A stretch of DNA of 64,000 bases from an uncultured Lutibacter sp. (GCF_947495725.1 NZ_CANLZZ010000006.1:124001-188000), one strand, 5' to 3'. Positions 46,001-55,061 are shown, counted from the first letter of the stretch. Notes: generated by a model not told the origin, from the letters alone. Numbers and translations are program-made.

Positions 46001-46785
46001 CAGTTCCCGGAAAGTATTATGCTTCAACCAGAGGAAGTGGTTGGTATGTAGCAACTGATCCAAACCCTTATGATAAGGATGAAACCTTAGAAATACAGAA
46101 TTTTAAAATTAAAAGTACAAGCGAAACGTGTAGCGATAGTGATAATGGAAGTATTTCGATAAGTACCAATCAAAGTTTAAATTACACGGCTACATTAACA
46201 GGCAATTCAACTAATGAATCAAGAACTTTTACAAATTCCGTTGATTTTGAAAATTTAGCATCAGGAAGTTATGGTGTTTGTATTACGGTTGAAGAAAAAG
46301 CAGATTATGAAACTTGTTTTGCAATTGAAATAAAAGAGCCAGATGAACTAAAGGTATCTTCAAAAATTGATGTGAATTCAAGTAAAGTGTCAATTTTTTT
46401 GAAAGGAGCTAACCAATACTTTGTCACATTAAATAATCAGACATTTACAACAAATAAATCAGAATTAATTTTAAACCTTAAAAATGGTTCTAATAGCCTT
46501 TATGTAAAAACAGATAAGGAATGCCAAGGAGAACATAAAGAAAACTTGAATATTTTGGGAGCAGGTATTTTTGTTTATCCGAATCCGGTTTCAAATATTC
46601 TTAACGTACATGGATTGTCTTCGGAAAACGAACTTAGAATATTTTCAATTGAAGGGAAATTGTTATTCAGCAGCAAAGGCAATTCAACTGAAACTATAAA
46701 TGTATCATCCTTAAAGTCTGGATTGTATTTGTATTCAATAATAAATAACCTAGAAACTAAAACAGGAAAATTTATAAAATTATAA
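43036..46785 (+). CDS. Large secreted BNR/Asp-box propeller protein with type IX sorting domain
   Basis: A 1249 aa protein with signal peptide (to ~19, IMAQ). Residues ~20-170 form a CBM4/16-like beta-sandwich ending FYFDDFLIEE. Residues ~185-1000 contain about ten Asp boxes of the form S-x-D-x-G-x-T-W (STDKGQSW, STDGGLTW, STDKGETW, STDSGKTW, STDGGVTW, SKDAGETW), implying two propellers as in GH74 and sortilin-like proteins. From residue ~1018 follow two small beta modules shared with the 23491 protein, then a type A sorting domain (VYPNPVSNILNVHG to SGLYLYSI). It is probably cell-surface or released. Glycanase or lyase activity is plausible, but no catalytic residues are identifiable. First gene of an operon, divergent from galM across 255 bases. 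Confidence 0.82.
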   Translation: MKSLLKAVIFYLIPFSIMAQTFSSGFENNLNIDWDAATSGTGLAKFEISEVSKFKGSNGFHMKFSQTGQKGNLWTPKNIDWKKGTSYTISFYYKAIVKGTNTEPNIKIFSGDGTKIDHINFSLSSESWVKYETSFTSNIDDTNGNMLFSIRPNDDGSGEFYFDDFLIEEVIPETGFFADIKSIDIASDETIKWVQFGPGMSGNNTCFYPHPTDENIVYTSPNMGNSYRSTDKGFTYETILSEDAPANTTGLRGAVEMYSVDFSRQNANYGFMTGKRKGDLFVSEDRGKTWNRQILTQGIIGNAYLACVAVNPHDDNIWFLGAGRMRDYGRLLYPQSAPKGTHIDAKSQGKVWRSTDKGQSWTSVNSGINSNAEFESILVDPVDETIVYAGTNYGFYKSTDGGLTWTLKSNGIDHDMIRSMDIHHNKTTNLVTIYALSNITWKANGTTVENESGGIFKSTDKGETWTNISGDLGVDLTVFVRNENIEKDYYQSISHYFGLSYEAAKSTYPTLPSKLTTRFNMITVDPNDVNNIYLVNNYSNASENNFRPGQIWRTTNGGEKWFVTLRNGKNWNNGSEDAYWVTKRNNPMGTNITMKYKSDWVNRDDYERKGCNFVKFNADGSVLYTQMAKIGFVSYNKGDSWVDIDDEATGTHNSWVGAGNSNVPGHGFYQSELIKNKVFCSSGENSLWITNDEGENVRPSAQGAGVIDITGGEHSVSSVVVHPTDPTIWYATFFRQEKKGQIVKSTDSGKTWNSIGTPVPSPWPVLGGGDQAVHQLSLIIDKNNPNNMYFCVPRSTLKLEWVGDSVTGYGIHKSTDGGVTWTEPNTGLPSSLDVARLAFSPNHDALYAAVINNGGGLFKSVDKGETWTEVESTKNISGTSGINDIHFDKDGKAYITSGFKNEPADSGGLWVSDDNMQTWTKKFDYPWTNRVEVAKYDTKTILVSTLPNSKVNYKNAGTFLSKDAGETWIKINKGNGQSDRVNDIAINYTVPGKYYASTRGSGWYVATDPNPYDKDETLEIQNFKIKSTSETCSDSDNGSISISTNQSLNYTATLTGNSTNESRTFTNSVDFENLASGSYGVCITVEEKADYETCFAIEIKEPDELKVSSKIDVNSSKVSIFLKGANQYFVTLNNQTFTTNKSELILNLKNGSNSLYVKTDKECQGEHKENLNILGAGIFVYPNPVSNILNVHGLSSENELRIFSIEGKLLFSSKGNSTETINVSSLKSGLYLYSIINNLETKTGKFIKL

Positions 46786-46794
46786 TCATAAAAA

Positions 46795-48339
46795 ATGAAG
46801 TTATTAAAAATAGGAATTTCCATTTTTACAATGCTGATATTATTTTCAGCAAATGCACAAAAAAATGAAAGCAAAAAACCAAATATTATTGTTGTTTTAG
46901 CAGACGATGTTGGAGTTGGAGATATTTCAAAATATAGAAGATTACACAGTCCAAAAATTATTGTTGAGACTCCAAATATTGATAAGTTGGCTGAAGGTGG
47001 TATGATGTTCACAAACGCACACGCACCTGCATCATTATGCGCAACTTCACGTTATTCAATAATGACAGGTAACTATAATTTTAGAAGTCCACTACCTTGG
47101 GGAGTTTGGTCTGGATATGCGCCAGGTGTTTTTACAAATGAAACCTTAACCTTGGGTAGATTAATGCAAAAAGCAGATTATAATACTGCTTTTATTGGAA
47201 AATGGCATTTAGGAACACGATTTAAAGATAAAACAAATCCGGAAAAATTATACGAATTAAAAAGAGGTAAAGCCTTAAATTTAAACGTTGATATTACAAG
47301 TATTGCTGATGGAGGTCCTATGCAAAATGGATTTGATTACAGTTTTACACTTCCTTCTGGAATTCAAAATGAACCATATTCAGCTTATGAAAATGATAAA
47401 TGGTTTCCGTTGCACGAAAAATCTTTGATAGGTTTAATAGATGCTGCTTATTGCAATCGATTAGGTTTCGAGTTGGATAAAAAAGAAGGTTTGGGAGATT
47501 CTATGTGGAATCCTAGTGAAATTGGGCCGCTAATCGCTAACAAAGCAGTTAATTATATTAAGGGAAATGCTAATAAAAATAAGCCTTTCTTTATGTACTA
47601 CTGTTCTCAAGCAGTGCATACACCGCATACAGCTCCTGAAGAATTAGATGGAATTAAAGTTAGAGGAACAACTCCTTCAAAACATTTGGATATGGTTAAA
47701 GAGCTTGATATTCAAATGAAAATGATGATTGATGAATTAAAAGCACAGGGTATTTATGAAAATACCGTGTTTATTTTTACTTCAGATAATGGTGGTTTAC
47801 ATACTGATGGAGACACTTGGAATGCAAGACACGAACCAAGTGATATTTATAGAGGATGTAAAAATGATCCTTATGAAGGTGGAAGTAGAGTTCCGTTTAT
47901 AGTTTCTTGGCCAGGAAAAGTAAAGGCGGCAACTAAAGCAAATCAGCCAGTTTTAGGAACCGATATTTTAGCAACTATTGCTTCTATTTCTGGTGTGAAT
48001 TTAGAAAGCAATCAAGCTTTAGATTCGTACAATTTAGTGCCTGTATTAGAACAACCTAAAAAAGCAAAAACACGACCATTTGTAATAATTCAAGGAGGTT
48101 CAGGAAAAGAAGGTATGATTGTAAAAGATGGATGGAAATTAATTATTCAATTCGAAAAAAAAGACAAAACAGATAAAACAAGAACACCAATAGCTTTATT
48201 CGATTTGAAAAATAATATTTGGGAACACGAAGAGTTAAACCAAATAAACAATTCAAAATATAAAAAGAAAGTTACTAGTTTACTAAAATTGTATAATGAA
48301 ACTAGAGATAATGGTATTGCTACAAGAAAAAATATATAA
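46795..48339 (+). CDS. S1 family sulfatase with unusual CATSR motif (paralogue)
   Basis: Secreted sulfatase of 514 aa (signal peptide ending ANAQ, about residue 22). The formylglycine motif is CATSR (Cys82), again with Thr in place of Pro. Metal sites VVLADDVGVGD and FTSDNGGLHTD are intact, with GKWHLGT. Nearly every conserved block is shared with the 16450 sulfatase, including RRLHS, FTNAHAPASLCATSRYSIMTGNY, GTTPSKHLDMVKELD and YEGGSRVPFIVSWP. Two copies in different operons suggest duplication followed by recruitment, or two related sulfate positions. It begins 9 bases after the preceding stop. Confidence 0.93.
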   Translation: MKLLKIGISIFTMLILFSANAQKNESKKPNIIVVLADDVGVGDISKYRRLHSPKIIVETPNIDKLAEGGMMFTNAHAPASLCATSRYSIMTGNYNFRSPLPWGVWSGYAPGVFTNETLTLGRLMQKADYNTAFIGKWHLGTRFKDKTNPEKLYELKRGKALNLNVDITSIADGGPMQNGFDYSFTLPSGIQNEPYSAYENDKWFPLHEKSLIGLIDAAYCNRLGFELDKKEGLGDSMWNPSEIGPLIANKAVNYIKGNANKNKPFFMYYCSQAVHTPHTAPEELDGIKVRGTTPSKHLDMVKELDIQMKMMIDELKAQGIYENTVFIFTSDNGGLHTDGDTWNARHEPSDIYRGCKNDPYEGGSRVPFIVSWPGKVKAATKANQPVLGTDILATIASISGVNLESNQALDSYNLVPVLEQPKKAKTRPFVIIQGGSGKEGMIVKDGWKLIIQFEKKDKTDKTRTPIALFDLKNNIWEHEELNQINNSKYKKKVTSLLKLYNETRDNGIATRKNI

Positions 48340-48370
48340 TTAAAACAAACAAGAATTAAGAACAAACAAA

Positions 48371-50833
48371 ATGAGAAAAGTACTTTACGTAATGAGTTTT
48401 TTAATGCTAACATTTGTTGGTGTAAACAAAACTCAAGCACAAGACATTAAGTTTAATGATGATTGGCGCTTTTTTAATGCTGAAGCCGAAGGAGCTGAAA
48501 AAAATAGCTTTGACGATTCAAAATGGAGAAACCTAAATTTACCACACGATTGGGCAATTGAAGGTCCTTTTAGCGAAGAATACAATGCACGTTGTGGAGG
48601 TTTACCATTTCACGGAACAGGTTGGTACCGAAAAGATTTTAAAATGGAAGCTTCAGCAAAAGGAAAAATTGTAAGAATGGAGTTTGAAGGAGCAATGTAT
48701 GATGCGCACGTTTGGGTAAATGGAGAATTTGTAGGGAATAGACCTTACGGTTATATTGGTTTTGAATTCGATATTAGTAACTATTTAAAATACGATGGTT
48801 CAGATAATGTAGTGGCTGTGCGTTTACGTCCACAAGATTTATCTTCTCGTTGGTATCCAGGAGCAGGATTATACCGTTCAGTTTGGTTAAAAATAGACAA
48901 TCCAGTGCACGTTGAACAATGGGGAGCTTATATAACTACGCCAACTGTTTCAGAAAAATTAGGAGTTGTTCAAAATGAAACAACTATTGTAAATACAAGT
49001 AATAAAAACGCTAAAGTTGTGGTGAAGCAAGAGTATTTTTCACCTGATGGAAAATTAGCAGCATCAATTGAAGATGAAATTACAGTAAAAGCAAATTCAA
49101 AAGAAGTTTCAGGAACATACGTTGATGTCAAGAATCCTAAAATATGGGATACTGAAAATCCAAATATTTACAAAGCGGTTACTACTGTTTCTAAAAATGG
49201 AATAGTAATTGACACATATAATTCAACTTTTGGGTTTAGATCAATTTCTTTCACTACAGAAGGGTTTTTCTTAAACGGAAAGAAAATTAGATTTAACGGA
49301 GTTTGCTTACATCACGACAACGGAGCGTTAGGTTCAGCTGTTTATAGAAGAGCAGACGAACGTAAATTACAAATTATGAAAAGTATGGGTGTAAATGCAA
49401 TCCGTACAAGTCATAATCCGCCTTCTAGAGAGTTTTTAGAATTATGTGATGAGCTTGGTTTACTAGTTTTAGATGAAGCTTTTGATACTTGGGCTGAAGA
49501 AAAAGTTCCAAATGGTTATAATGTATTTTTTAAAGAATGGGCCGAGCGTGATATTAAAGATATGGTGAAAAGAGATAGAAATCACCCATCAATTATTATG
49601 TGGAGTACAGGAAATGAAATTCACGAACAACACGATAAAAAGAACGGATGGAAAGTTGCAAGAATGCTTCATAATTACTGTAAAGAAATTGATCCAACGC
49701 GCCCTACAACGTTAGGGATGAACAATTTTGAAGCGCCTTATAAAATGAATTTTGCTGCACAATCTGATATTGCAGGAATTAATTATAAGCCAACAAAATA
49801 TGGTTATATTCACGAAACTTACCCGCAATTAGCATTGTATGGTTCAGAAACTTCAAGTTGTACAAGTAGTAGAGGAGTATATCATTTACCAATAGAAAAA
49901 TACACCACACACGAATCTTTACACGTAACTAGTTACGATTTAATTGGTCCACCATGGGCATATCCACCAGATGTAGAATTCCATTTTCAAGAACAAAATC
50001 CAAACATTATGGGTGAGTTTATTTGGACTGGATTTGATTATTTAGGTGAGCCAACACCTTATGGAGGTAAAGACAATTCAACAAACGGATATTGGAATGG
50101 TCACTGGCCTTCTAAAAGTTCATATTTTGGAGCTGTAGATTTATGTGGTTTCCCAAAAGATAGATTTTATTTATACCAAAGTCAGTGGACTTCAAAGCCT
50201 ATGATTCACCTATTACCACATTGGAATTGGAAAGGAATGGAAGGACAAGATATTCCGGTTTATTGTTATACAAATTGTGATGAAGCAGAACTTTTTGTGA
50301 ACGGAAAATCAATGGGGAAAAAAGTTAAAGGAAAAGATTTAACAGAGTTAATTGTTAAGTTTACGAGATATGAAGGTGACTCATTTCAATCAAAATACCG
50401 TTTATCTTGGAATGTTCCTTACCAAGCCGGAAACATAAAAGTAGTTGGGTATAAAGACGGAAAACAAGTATTAGAAAAGCAAATTAATACAGCCGGTAAA
50501 CCTGCAAAAGTTAGCTTAAAAGTTGATAGAAGAGAAATTAATGCAGATGGTGAAGATTTAGCTTATGTAACCGTTAGAATTGAAGATAAAAACGGAAATT
50601 TATGTCCAAATGCAACAAACTTGGTAAACTTTTCTGTAAAAGGTGCAGGAGAATTGGTTGGAGTTGATAACGGAAATCAAATTAGTTTAGAGTCTTTTCA
50701 AGCAAATCACAGAAAAGCATTTAGCGGAATGTGTTTAGCAATTTTAAAGTCTTCAAAAACATCAGGAAAAATAATTTTAACAGCTAAATCTAAACGATTA
50801 AAAAGTGCTGTAGTTGTTGTAGAAACTAAATAA
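48371..50833 (+). CDS. GH2 beta-galactosidase/beta-glucuronidase-type glycosidase, DUF4982-like
   Basis: An 820 aa exported GH2 (signal peptide ending TQAQ, residue 24). Domains in order: sugar-binding jelly-roll (~25-190; NLPHDWAIEGPF, GTGWYRKDF, DAHVWVNGEFVG), Ig-like domain (~195-295), TIM barrel (~300-600) with acid/base Glu416 in STGNEIHE and probable nucleophile Glu493 in LYGSETSS, then DUF4982-like and Ig-like C-terminal domains (~620-820). It differs from the two GH2 enzymes at 57824 and 60660 in length and active-site surroundings, so it probably acts on a different unit. The stop is followed by a terminator hairpin, ending the first half of this gene run. Confidence 0.9.
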   Translation: MRKVLYVMSFLMLTFVGVNKTQAQDIKFNDDWRFFNAEAEGAEKNSFDDSKWRNLNLPHDWAIEGPFSEEYNARCGGLPFHGTGWYRKDFKMEASAKGKIVRMEFEGAMYDAHVWVNGEFVGNRPYGYIGFEFDISNYLKYDGSDNVVAVRLRPQDLSSRWYPGAGLYRSVWLKIDNPVHVEQWGAYITTPTVSEKLGVVQNETTIVNTSNKNAKVVVKQEYFSPDGKLAASIEDEITVKANSKEVSGTYVDVKNPKIWDTENPNIYKAVTTVSKNGIVIDTYNSTFGFRSISFTTEGFFLNGKKIRFNGVCLHHDNGALGSAVYRRADERKLQIMKSMGVNAIRTSHNPPSREFLELCDELGLLVLDEAFDTWAEEKVPNGYNVFFKEWAERDIKDMVKRDRNHPSIIMWSTGNEIHEQHDKKNGWKVARMLHNYCKEIDPTRPTTLGMNNFEAPYKMNFAAQSDIAGINYKPTKYGYIHETYPQLALYGSETSSCTSSRGVYHLPIEKYTTHESLHVTSYDLIGPPWAYPPDVEFHFQEQNPNIMGEFIWTGFDYLGEPTPYGGKDNSTNGYWNGHWPSKSSYFGAVDLCGFPKDRFYLYQSQWTSKPMIHLLPHWNWKGMEGQDIPVYCYTNCDEAELFVNGKSMGKKVKGKDLTELIVKFTRYEGDSFQSKYRLSWNVPYQAGNIKVVGYKDGKQVLEKQINTAGKPAKVSLKVDRREINADGEDLAYVTVRIEDKNGNLCPNATNLVNFSVKGAGELVGVDNGNQISLESFQANHRKAFSGMCLAILKSSKTSGKIILTAKSKRLKSAVVVVETK

Positions 50834-50846
50834 AAATTTAAAAAGT

Positions 50847-50879
50847 GCCCAGTTTTATATTTAAGATTGGGCTTTTTTT
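50847..50879 (+). terminator. Intrinsic terminator after the GH2 gene
   Basis: GCCCAG (50847-50852) pairs with TTGGGC (50867-50872), including one G-U pair, across a 14-base loop, and seven T follow. It lies 13 bases past the stop of the 48371 gene, so transcription of downstream genes probably needs read-through or a promoter in the 77-base gap. Confidence 0.72.
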
Positions 50880-50910
50880 ATTGAGCCATTTCGGTTAAAA
50901 TAATTTTAAG

Positions 50911-52017
50911 ATGATAAAAAATTGCATATTACTTTTAATAGCTTGTTTAACCTTATTTTCTTGTGGAGTTAAAACAACTTCAGAAATAAAAGATTATAAA
51001 AATTTAGGCTTTACACCAATTTCACCAGAAACGGTTGCAAGTTTTCAAAATAATAAGATAACAAAACAAGTATTGGTGGAGCCAGATAACTTTGTTTGGG
51101 GATTGAGTGTGGTTAAATGGGAAGGAGAATATCACGCATATTATTCTCGTTGGAATAAAAAATATGAACATAAAGGTTGGATGACAAATTGTGAAATTGC
51201 ACACGCTGTTTCAGATACTCCTGAAGGACCTTTTGAATTTGTAAACGTGGTTTTAAAAGATCAAAAAACAACAGGTTGGGATTTAAACAATTCTCACAAT
51301 CCGTATGCAACAATTGCTGAAGGAAAAATATGTTTGTATTACATAGCAAATGATATTAAATCCTTACTTGAGAAAGATAAAATTGAGTATCCAAACGAAG
51401 ATTGGTTTAATGAAAACAGAAAACCTTTACGTGATAGTCAACGAATTGGTGTTGCAATAGCAGATAATCCTTCAGGGCCATTTGTGCGTTCAGAAAAAGT
51501 GGTAGTGGAACCGGATAATGTGAAATTTAAAAAGATAGCAGTAAATCCAGCGGTAATTCACAAAGATGGTAAATACTTAATGATTATGAAAGGTGATGAT
51601 TTAAAGCACGAAAAACCTTTTAGAATTCAATTGGTAGGTAGTTCTAAAAATGCTGAAGGGCCTTTTGATTTCATAGAAAAACCTGTGTACGCAGAGGCTC
51701 AAACAGAAGATGCTTGTATGTGGTTTGATCAAGTGATGAATAAGTATTATATGGTTTGTCACGTAATGGGTAAAAAAGATTTGGCTTTGTTTAGTTCAGA
51801 AAATGGATTTGATTGGCAACAAGATGAAAGAAGTGTTTTTATGAAGAAAGAATTTGTACTTTCGGATGGAACATTATGGAAGCCAAAACGAGTTGAGCGT
51901 CCGTTTGTTTTAACCAATGAAAAAGGACAGCCAACAATGATATATGTGGCGGTTTACGATAATAATGTAAACGGAAATATTGCCATTCCAATTGAATATA
52001 ATAACATTGAAAAATAA
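50911..52017 (+). CDS. Five-bladed beta-propeller glycosidase-like lipoprotein
   Basis: A 368 aa lipoprotein (LFSC, Cys18). Propeller strands repeat as GEYHAYYSRW, GKICLYYIAND, GKYLMIMKGDD, NKYYMVCHVMG and QPTMIYVAVYD, with blade-joining phrases such as HAVSDTPEGPFEF and IADNPSGPFVRSEK. This is the GH32/43/117/130 superfamily fold. The canonical GH43 catalytic Asp in blade one is not obvious (DNFVWGLSVVKWEG), so the family is left open. It starts after a terminator and leads a group with a sulfatase and GH28, suggesting joint action on a short branch. Confidence 0.7.
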   Translation: MIKNCILLLIACLTLFSCGVKTTSEIKDYKNLGFTPISPETVASFQNNKITKQVLVEPDNFVWGLSVVKWEGEYHAYYSRWNKKYEHKGWMTNCEIAHAVSDTPEGPFEFVNVVLKDQKTTGWDLNNSHNPYATIAEGKICLYYIANDIKSLLEKDKIEYPNEDWFNENRKPLRDSQRIGVAIADNPSGPFVRSEKVVVEPDNVKFKKIAVNPAVIHKDGKYLMIMKGDDLKHEKPFRIQLVGSSKNAEGPFDFIEKPVYAEAQTEDACMWFDQVMNKYYMVCHVMGKKDLALFSSENGFDWQQDERSVFMKKEFVLSDGTLWKPKRVERPFVLTNEKGQPTMIYVAVYDNNVNGNIAIPIEYNNIEK

Positions 52018-52022
52018 AAATA

Positions 52023-53618
52023 ATGAAAAAATTAATCACACTTCTAACTCTAGTTTTTGCCTTATTTGTATCGTGCAATACAGATAAAAAAGTTGAGAAG
52101 AAAGCATCTGAACCAGAAAAGAAAAACATTCTATTTATTCTTGCAGATGATTATGGTTATAATGATATGAGTTTTAGAAACGATAGTTTTTATGAAACTC
52201 CAAACATTGATGCTATTGCAAAAAGCGGAACAGTTTTTAATAATGGTTATGCAAATTGTCAAGTTTGCTCTCCTTCAAGAGCAAGTATTATGAATGGTAA
52301 ATTTCCTGCACGCCATGGAATTACGGATTGGATTGGAGCTCGTGAAGGTGAAAAATGGAGAGAGAAAAAGAGATTTTCAAAGTTAATGCCAGCGAGCTAT
52401 AAGCACAATTTGGCGCATAAAGATGTTACGTTACCGGAAGCTTTAAAAGAAGAAGGTTATGCTACCTTTTTTGCAGGGAAATGGCATTTAGGTGAGAAAG
52501 GTTCGTGGCCTGAAGATCACGGTTTCGATGTAAATAAAGGAGGCTGGGATGCAGGCGGACCACGTGGAGGTTATTATTCGCCATACAGCAATCCAAATTT
52601 AAAAGATGGAGAAGATGGTGAGAGTTTAAGTATGCGTTTGGCTAAAGAAACAGTAGATTTTATGAAAGCTAATAAAGACGAAAAGTTCTTTGCTTATTTG
52701 TCGTTTTATGCTGTTCACGGTCCAATTCAAACTTCAAAAGAAAAATGGGAAAAATACCGAAAGAAAGCAGAAAAGAATGGTATTGCTGAAAGCTCTTTTA
52801 AAATGAAGAAATTCTTTCCAATGAGAGAAACTCAAGACAATCCGGTATATGCGGGCTTGGTTGAAACAATGGATGATGCAGTTGGAGTTGTGCTTAAAGG
52901 ATTAAAAGATTTAGGATTAGATAAAAATACCATTGTTGTGTTTACTTCAGATAATGGAGGTGTTTCAGCAGGTGATGCCTATTCTACTTCAAACTTGCCT
53001 TTAAGAGGTGGTAAAGGTTACCAATATGAAGGAGGAATTAGAGAACCATATTTTATAAAAGTTCCTTGGTTGAAAAATAGAATAAAAGAAAGCAATACAC
53101 CAGTTTCTGGAGCAGATTTTTATCCAACATTGTTAGATTTGGTTGGAGCTAAATTAAAGCCTGAAGAGCATTTAGATGGTGTAAGTTTATTACCGCTTTT
53201 AAAAGGAGAAACTATTAATGAGCGTCCACTTATTTGGCATTATCCACATTATGGAAATCAAGGAGGAGAGCCTTCTTCAATTATTAGAAAAGGTGATTGG
53301 AAGTTGATTCATTATTACGAGGATGGTAGAAATGAACTATTCAATTTGAAAAGTGATTTAAGTGAAATGAATGAAGTTTCAGAAGAGAATTCAGAATTAG
53401 TAGCTTCATTAAAATCAGAATTGTTCGAATATTTAAAAGAAGTAGGAGCAAATTTCCCTGAAAAAGATCCATTATATAGTGCAGAGCTAGAAGCCAAACA
53501 TTTAAATAAAATGGCTACTAAAAAACTGCAAAGTTTAGAAAAACAACGTAAAGCATATTTATCACCAGATTTTGATCCTAAAAATAATTGGTGGGGAAGT
53601 TTTCAAACTAAAGATTAG
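52023..53618 (+). CDS. S1 family sulfatase, lipoprotein
   Basis: A 531 aa lipoprotein sulfatase (FVSC, Cys18, followed by a Lys/Glu-rich linker). Canonical CSPSR motif (Cys82) with the helix reading ASIMNG instead of the usual LTG. Metal sites LFILADDYGYNDM and FTSDNGGVSAGDAYSTSNLPLRGGKGYQYEGG; GKWHLGEKGSWPEDHGFD. The basic, helical C-terminal extension (~490-531) is longer than in the other sulfatases here. It overlaps none of its neighbours, beginning 6 bases after the propeller gene and ending 21 bases before GH28. Confidence 0.94.
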   Translation: MKKLITLLTLVFALFVSCNTDKKVEKKASEPEKKNILFILADDYGYNDMSFRNDSFYETPNIDAIAKSGTVFNNGYANCQVCSPSRASIMNGKFPARHGITDWIGAREGEKWREKKRFSKLMPASYKHNLAHKDVTLPEALKEEGYATFFAGKWHLGEKGSWPEDHGFDVNKGGWDAGGPRGGYYSPYSNPNLKDGEDGESLSMRLAKETVDFMKANKDEKFFAYLSFYAVHGPIQTSKEKWEKYRKKAEKNGIAESSFKMKKFFPMRETQDNPVYAGLVETMDDAVGVVLKGLKDLGLDKNTIVVFTSDNGGVSAGDAYSTSNLPLRGGKGYQYEGGIREPYFIKVPWLKNRIKESNTPVSGADFYPTLLDLVGAKLKPEEHLDGVSLLPLLKGETINERPLIWHYPHYGNQGGEPSSIIRKGDWKLIHYYEDGRNELFNLKSDLSEMNEVSEENSELVASLKSELFEYLKEVGANFPEKDPLYSAELEAKHLNKMATKKLQSLEKQRKAYLSPDFDPKNNWWGSFQTKD

Positions 53619-53639
53619 AAGTTAAAATATAGTATAGAT

Positions 53640-55061
53640 ATGAAAAATAAAATAGCAATAGTTTTAAGTCTTGTTGTAATTACATTGTTTTCTTGTGAAA
53701 AACAAACAGAATGGAATGTAAAAGATTATGGAGCATTAGATGACAATAAAACAATAAATACAAAAGCCATTCAAAAAGCAATTGATGAATGCAACAAAGC
53801 GGGCGGAGGAACTGTAACTTTAGATGGAGGAACTTTTGTTTCGGGAACTTTATTGTTAAAAAGTAATGTTACTTTAAATATTACTGAAAATACTACTCTA
53901 TTAGGAAGTATTAACCCGAATGATTATCCCGTTGTTGACCCTTTTATTGATGCGACTGGTCAGTTTAGAGGTCAGTGTTTTATTGGAGCTGTAGATGTGG
54001 AGAATGTAGCAATTACAGGTAAGGGAACAATTGACGGACAAGGAGAAATGTTTACGCCTAAAAAAGTTAAGGAAACCATTAAAAAGCTAGGACTTACAAT
54101 TGTAAAACCAGATTTTTCAGATTTAATTTCAAAGGATAGTAAATATGTAAATAATAATATTCGTTATTCAAATCGTCCTTTTTTAGTACGTATGGTACGT
54201 TCTAAAAATGTGCAATTAAAAGATATTCATTTAACACGTCCTGCTGCTTGGACACTTCATTTTTATCAATGTGATGGTTTTGAGGTAGACGGAATAGATA
54301 TTTACAGTCACGCAAACAAAAATAATGATGCTATAGATATAGATTCAAGTATCAATGGAGTTATAAAAAATTGCACCATCGATTCAGGTGATGATGCTAT
54401 TTGTTTTAAAGGTACCAGTCCAAAACCTTCTCAAAATGTTTTAGTCAAAGATTGTAAGTTGAAAAGTCATTGGGGAGCTATAAAGTTTGGAACAGAATCT
54501 ATGGGAGATTTTAAAGATATTACCATTAAAGATTGTTTTATTCACGATACAAGAGGTGGAGGAATTAAAATGTTAAGTGTTGATGGAGCTAATATTGATA
54601 ATGTATTAATTGAAGACATTACAATGGAGAATGTCGAAATGCCAATTTTTGTTCGTTTAGGTGAAAGAGGCTTAACTTACAGAGGTGCTGAGAAAAAATC
54701 GGTTGGAAGTATCAATAATGTTGTAATAAGAAATATAAAAGCTAAAGTTTCAGACTTGTCTGAATTAAGATTAACTCCAACATCAGGTTTCTTTTTTACA
54801 GGAACTCCTAATCATAAAATTGGAAGCATAAAATTTGAAAACATAGAGGTAAGTTTGCCCGGTGGAGGAACTGAAGAAGATGCAAAAATTGAAGTGCCAG
54901 AAAATGAAACAGAATACCCTGAATTTACAAAATTAGGAGCTACACCAGCTTATGGTGTTTACGCAAGACATATTGAAAACCTTGAAACTAAAAACATTAA
55001 GTTTACGCTAAGAAGTGAAGACAAGCGTAAAGAAATTGTATTGGTTGATGTAAATGAATAA
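53640..55061 (+). CDS. GH28 family glycosidase, lipoprotein, with modified active-site motif
   Basis: A 473 aa lipoprotein (LFSC, Cys19) with a right-handed beta-helix. The N terminus WNVKDYGALDDNKTINTKAIQKAIDEC with GGGTVTLDGGTFVSGTL is the GH28 entry. Catalytic Asp positions are kept: NNDAIDID (Asp230, 233, 235) and SGDDAICF (Asp251, 252). Where polygalacturonases have Gly-His-Gly the sequence reads SHWGAIKFGTES, and the RIK motif is replaced by GGGIKML. GH28 members hydrolyse galacturonide, rhamnogalacturonan or related linkages; these changes suggest a non-pectin substrate. With uxaC just beyond, it fits release of uronic acids. Confidence 0.87.
   Translation: MKNKIAIVLSLVVITLFSCEKQTEWNVKDYGALDDNKTINTKAIQKAIDECNKAGGGTVTLDGGTFVSGTLLLKSNVTLNITENTTLLGSINPNDYPVVDPFIDATGQFRGQCFIGAVDVENVAITGKGTIDGQGEMFTPKKVKETIKKLGLTIVKPDFSDLISKDSKYVNNNIRYSNRPFLVRMVRSKNVQLKDIHLTRPAAWTLHFYQCDGFEVDGIDIYSHANKNNDAIDIDSSINGVIKNCTIDSGDDAICFKGTSPKPSQNVLVKDCKLKSHWGAIKFGTESMGDFKDITIKDCFIHDTRGGGIKMLSVDGANIDNVLIEDITMENVEMPIFVRLGERGLTYRGAEKKSVGSINNVVIRNIKAKVSDLSELRLTPTSGFFFTGTPNHKIGSIKFENIEVSLPGGGTEEDAKIEVPENETEYPEFTKLGATPAYGVYARHIENLETKNIKFTLRSEDKRKEIVLVDVNE

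Noticed and set aside
46575-47012. Minus-strand open frame of 145 codons across the junction of the BNR protein and the CATSR sulfatase
   Set aside because: It is antisense to the sorting domain and sulfatase N terminus, both of which are clear protein matches. Its leading residues are a shadow translation.
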